A DNA stretch of 6,504 bases from CAZSBG01 sp964605145. Lineage in GTDB: Bacteria; Zhuqueibacterota; Zhuqueibacteria; Thermofontimicrobiales; Thermofontimicrobiaceae. The stretch spans positions 1 through 6,504 of the forward strand of contig CAZSBG010000181.1 of NCBI GenBank assembly GCA_964605145.1, given 5' to 3'. Both the position numbers and the translations under genes were made by a program. The notes below the pieces were generated by a model. The model saw only the letters and a program-made list of their open reading frames with translations, made no database searches and had not been told where the DNA came from. Shown in pieces: positions 5,719 to 6,504 of this stretch (within the stretch, counting starts at the first letter, position 1; every line of letters starts with the position of its first letter).

Positions 5719-6015
5719 ATGAATGATAAACATTATTTTGTCTATTTAATGTCCAGTATTTCAGGCGTGTTATATGTTGGTATGACAAATAATTTGTTGC
5801 GCAGAGTTTGGGAACATAAGCAAGGGATTATGGATGGTTTTACTAAAAAGTACGCGGTCAAAAAATTAGTTTATTTTGAAATGACTCAAGATGTGAATAT
5901 TGCACTTCAAAGAGAAAAACAAATTAAAAAGTGGAGAAGGGAAAAAAAGTTAGAATTAATCAAAACAAAAAACCCTTTGATGAAGGATTTGTATTATGAA
6001 CTATTAGCTGATTGA
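5719..6015 (+). CDS. small GIY-YIG nuclease-domain protein
   Basis: A 98-residue protein that is essentially one GIY-YIG domain, the fold of UvrC-N, homing endonucleases and the small YhbQ/COG2827 type proteins. Seen: YFVYLMSS (residues 6-13) in the GIY place, LYVGMTNNLLRRVWEH (18-33) holding the YIG motif and the conserved Arg28/Arg29, ALQREKQIKKWRREKK (62-77) with the likely metal-binding Glu66, and a C-terminal NPLMKDLY typical of the family. All catalytic positions appear intact, so an active DNA nuclease is plausible; its target and role are not established for this family. The ATG has GGGAG 10 bp upstream, partly inside a hairpin. It stands alone between complete palindromic repeats that end 119 bp before it and begin about 50 bp after it. 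Confidence 0.9.
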   Translation: MNDKHYFVYLMSSISGVLYVGMTNNLLRRVWEHKQGIMDGFTKKYAVKKLVYFEMTQDVNIALQREKQIKKWRREKKLELIKTKNPLMKDLYYELLAD

Positions 6016-6064
6016 TCATGTATGTTGGACTGGTTCAAACCTAATAAATTATTTACTTGAATTG

Positions 6065-6288
6065 TGTCATTTCGACGAACAACGTAAAGAGAAATTTGAA
6101 TTTAAAAAAATTTTCTAATTGAATAAAACTTACTATAGATCGGGTTTGAGAAAATTTAAATTCTGTCTCAAAAATCAAAACGGAATTATGAATACGAAGG
6201 CAATTTTTTGGTGTGTAGCTTCAATTCAATGGTTGGTGATCGTACAAAATCAGATTTCTCACTACGCTTCGCTTCGTTCGAAATGACA
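6065..6288. repeat. palindromic repeat C (TGTCATTTCGA family), right of the GIY-YIG gene
   Basis: Left arm TGTCATTTCGACGAAC leading to AGAGAAATTTGA (6065-6099); right arm CAGATTTCTCACTACG leading to TTCGAAATGACA (6251-6288). The roughly 150-bp centre is longer than in the other copies and contains another imperfect palindrome, GAATTTAAA plus AATTTTCT (6098-6116) against AGAAAATTTAAATTC (6149-6163). No coding frame is evident in the centre. It begins 49 bp after the GIY-YIG stop and may serve as its transcript end. Confidence 0.8.
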
Positions 6289-6352
6289 TTGTTTATGGAT
6301 TTTTATAATTATTCAGCGTGACCAAAAAAACAGATATAATTCAATAATTCAT

Positions 6353-6389
6353 TCCCTCATCCCCGGCCCTTCTCCCATTGGGAGAAGGG
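6353..6389. repeat. GC-rich hairpin repeat (CCCTTCTCCC/GGGAGAAGGG)
   Basis: CCCTTCTCCC (6367-6376) and GGGAGAAGGG (6380-6389) form a perfect 10-bp stem with a three-base ATT loop, preceded by CCCTCATCCCCGG. The same wording (CCTCACCCCGGCCC...GAGAAGGG) is a widespread intergenic repeat in unrelated bacteria, from memory. It has no T-run on either side, so a terminator is doubtful. The rest of 6290-6504 is AT-rich with no gene that I can support. Confidence 0.6.
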
Positions 6390-6504
6390 AGTTCAATAGA
6401 ACCTGAAGGAAGGTAAAGTGAGTTGTCGAATTTGCAATAGCTGAAGACCGAATCAAAGTAATAAATTAAACTTCGAGTTTTTGAGTCTGGTTTATTAAAG
6501 TCAA

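Noticed and set aside
5473..5733. 86-residue reverse-strand frame containing STEGRNL
   Set aside because: It runs across palindromic repeat B and into the GIY-YIG start; the STEGRNL wording is the translation of the repeat arm and is a familiar false gene product.
6290..6504. A further gene at the right edge
   Set aside because: Frames are closed by frequent stops on the strand checked and nothing protein-like appears; only the hairpin repeat is supportable.

Overview
The window looks like a chromosomal stretch from a moderately AT-rich, Gram-negative-type bacterium. Genes carry Shine-Dalgarno sequences (AAAGGAG, AAGGGG, AAGGA), TAA and TAG act as stops, and the first protein has a twin-arginine export signal. 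Intergenic gaps are crowded with palindromic repeats of the TGTCATTTCGA...GAGAAATCTG type. That combination suggests an uncultured member of the FCB group (Calditrichota/KSB1-like). This is an inference from style only; no ribosomal or other marker gene is present.

Layout: positions 1-3125 form a block bounded by two inverted copies of a 128-bp AT-rich repeat (1-128 and 2998-3125; 119/128 matches, no gaps, by my hand alignment). Inside it are an exported heparinase II/III-like polysaccharide lyase (169-2190), a palindromic repeat (2226-2335), a gap with a doubtful reverse-strand ORF and a second, degraded inverted repeat, and a small coiled-coil gene (2696-2983) interrupted by one in-frame TAA. 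The coiled-coil gene ends 14 bp before the right-hand repeat, and the lyase starts 40 bp after the left-hand one. No transposase is visible inside the block.

To the right of the block lie three more plus-strand genes, apparently independent: a patatin-like phospholipase (3192-3959), a class III PLP-dependent aminotransferase of the glutamate-1-semialdehyde-aminomutase-like group (4181-5416), and a small GIY-YIG endonuclease-domain protein (5719-6015). The GIY-YIG gene sits between two complete copies of the TGTCATTTCGA palindromic repeat (5434-5599 and 6065-6288). The window ends in non-coding DNA with a strong 10-bp hairpin (6367-6389).

The genes do not form one pathway. The parts most worth attention are structural: the inverted-repeat-bounded lyase block, the repeat/GIY-YIG association, and the single-stop coiled-coil gene. 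No complete defence system, CRISPR array, tRNA or rRNA was seen.
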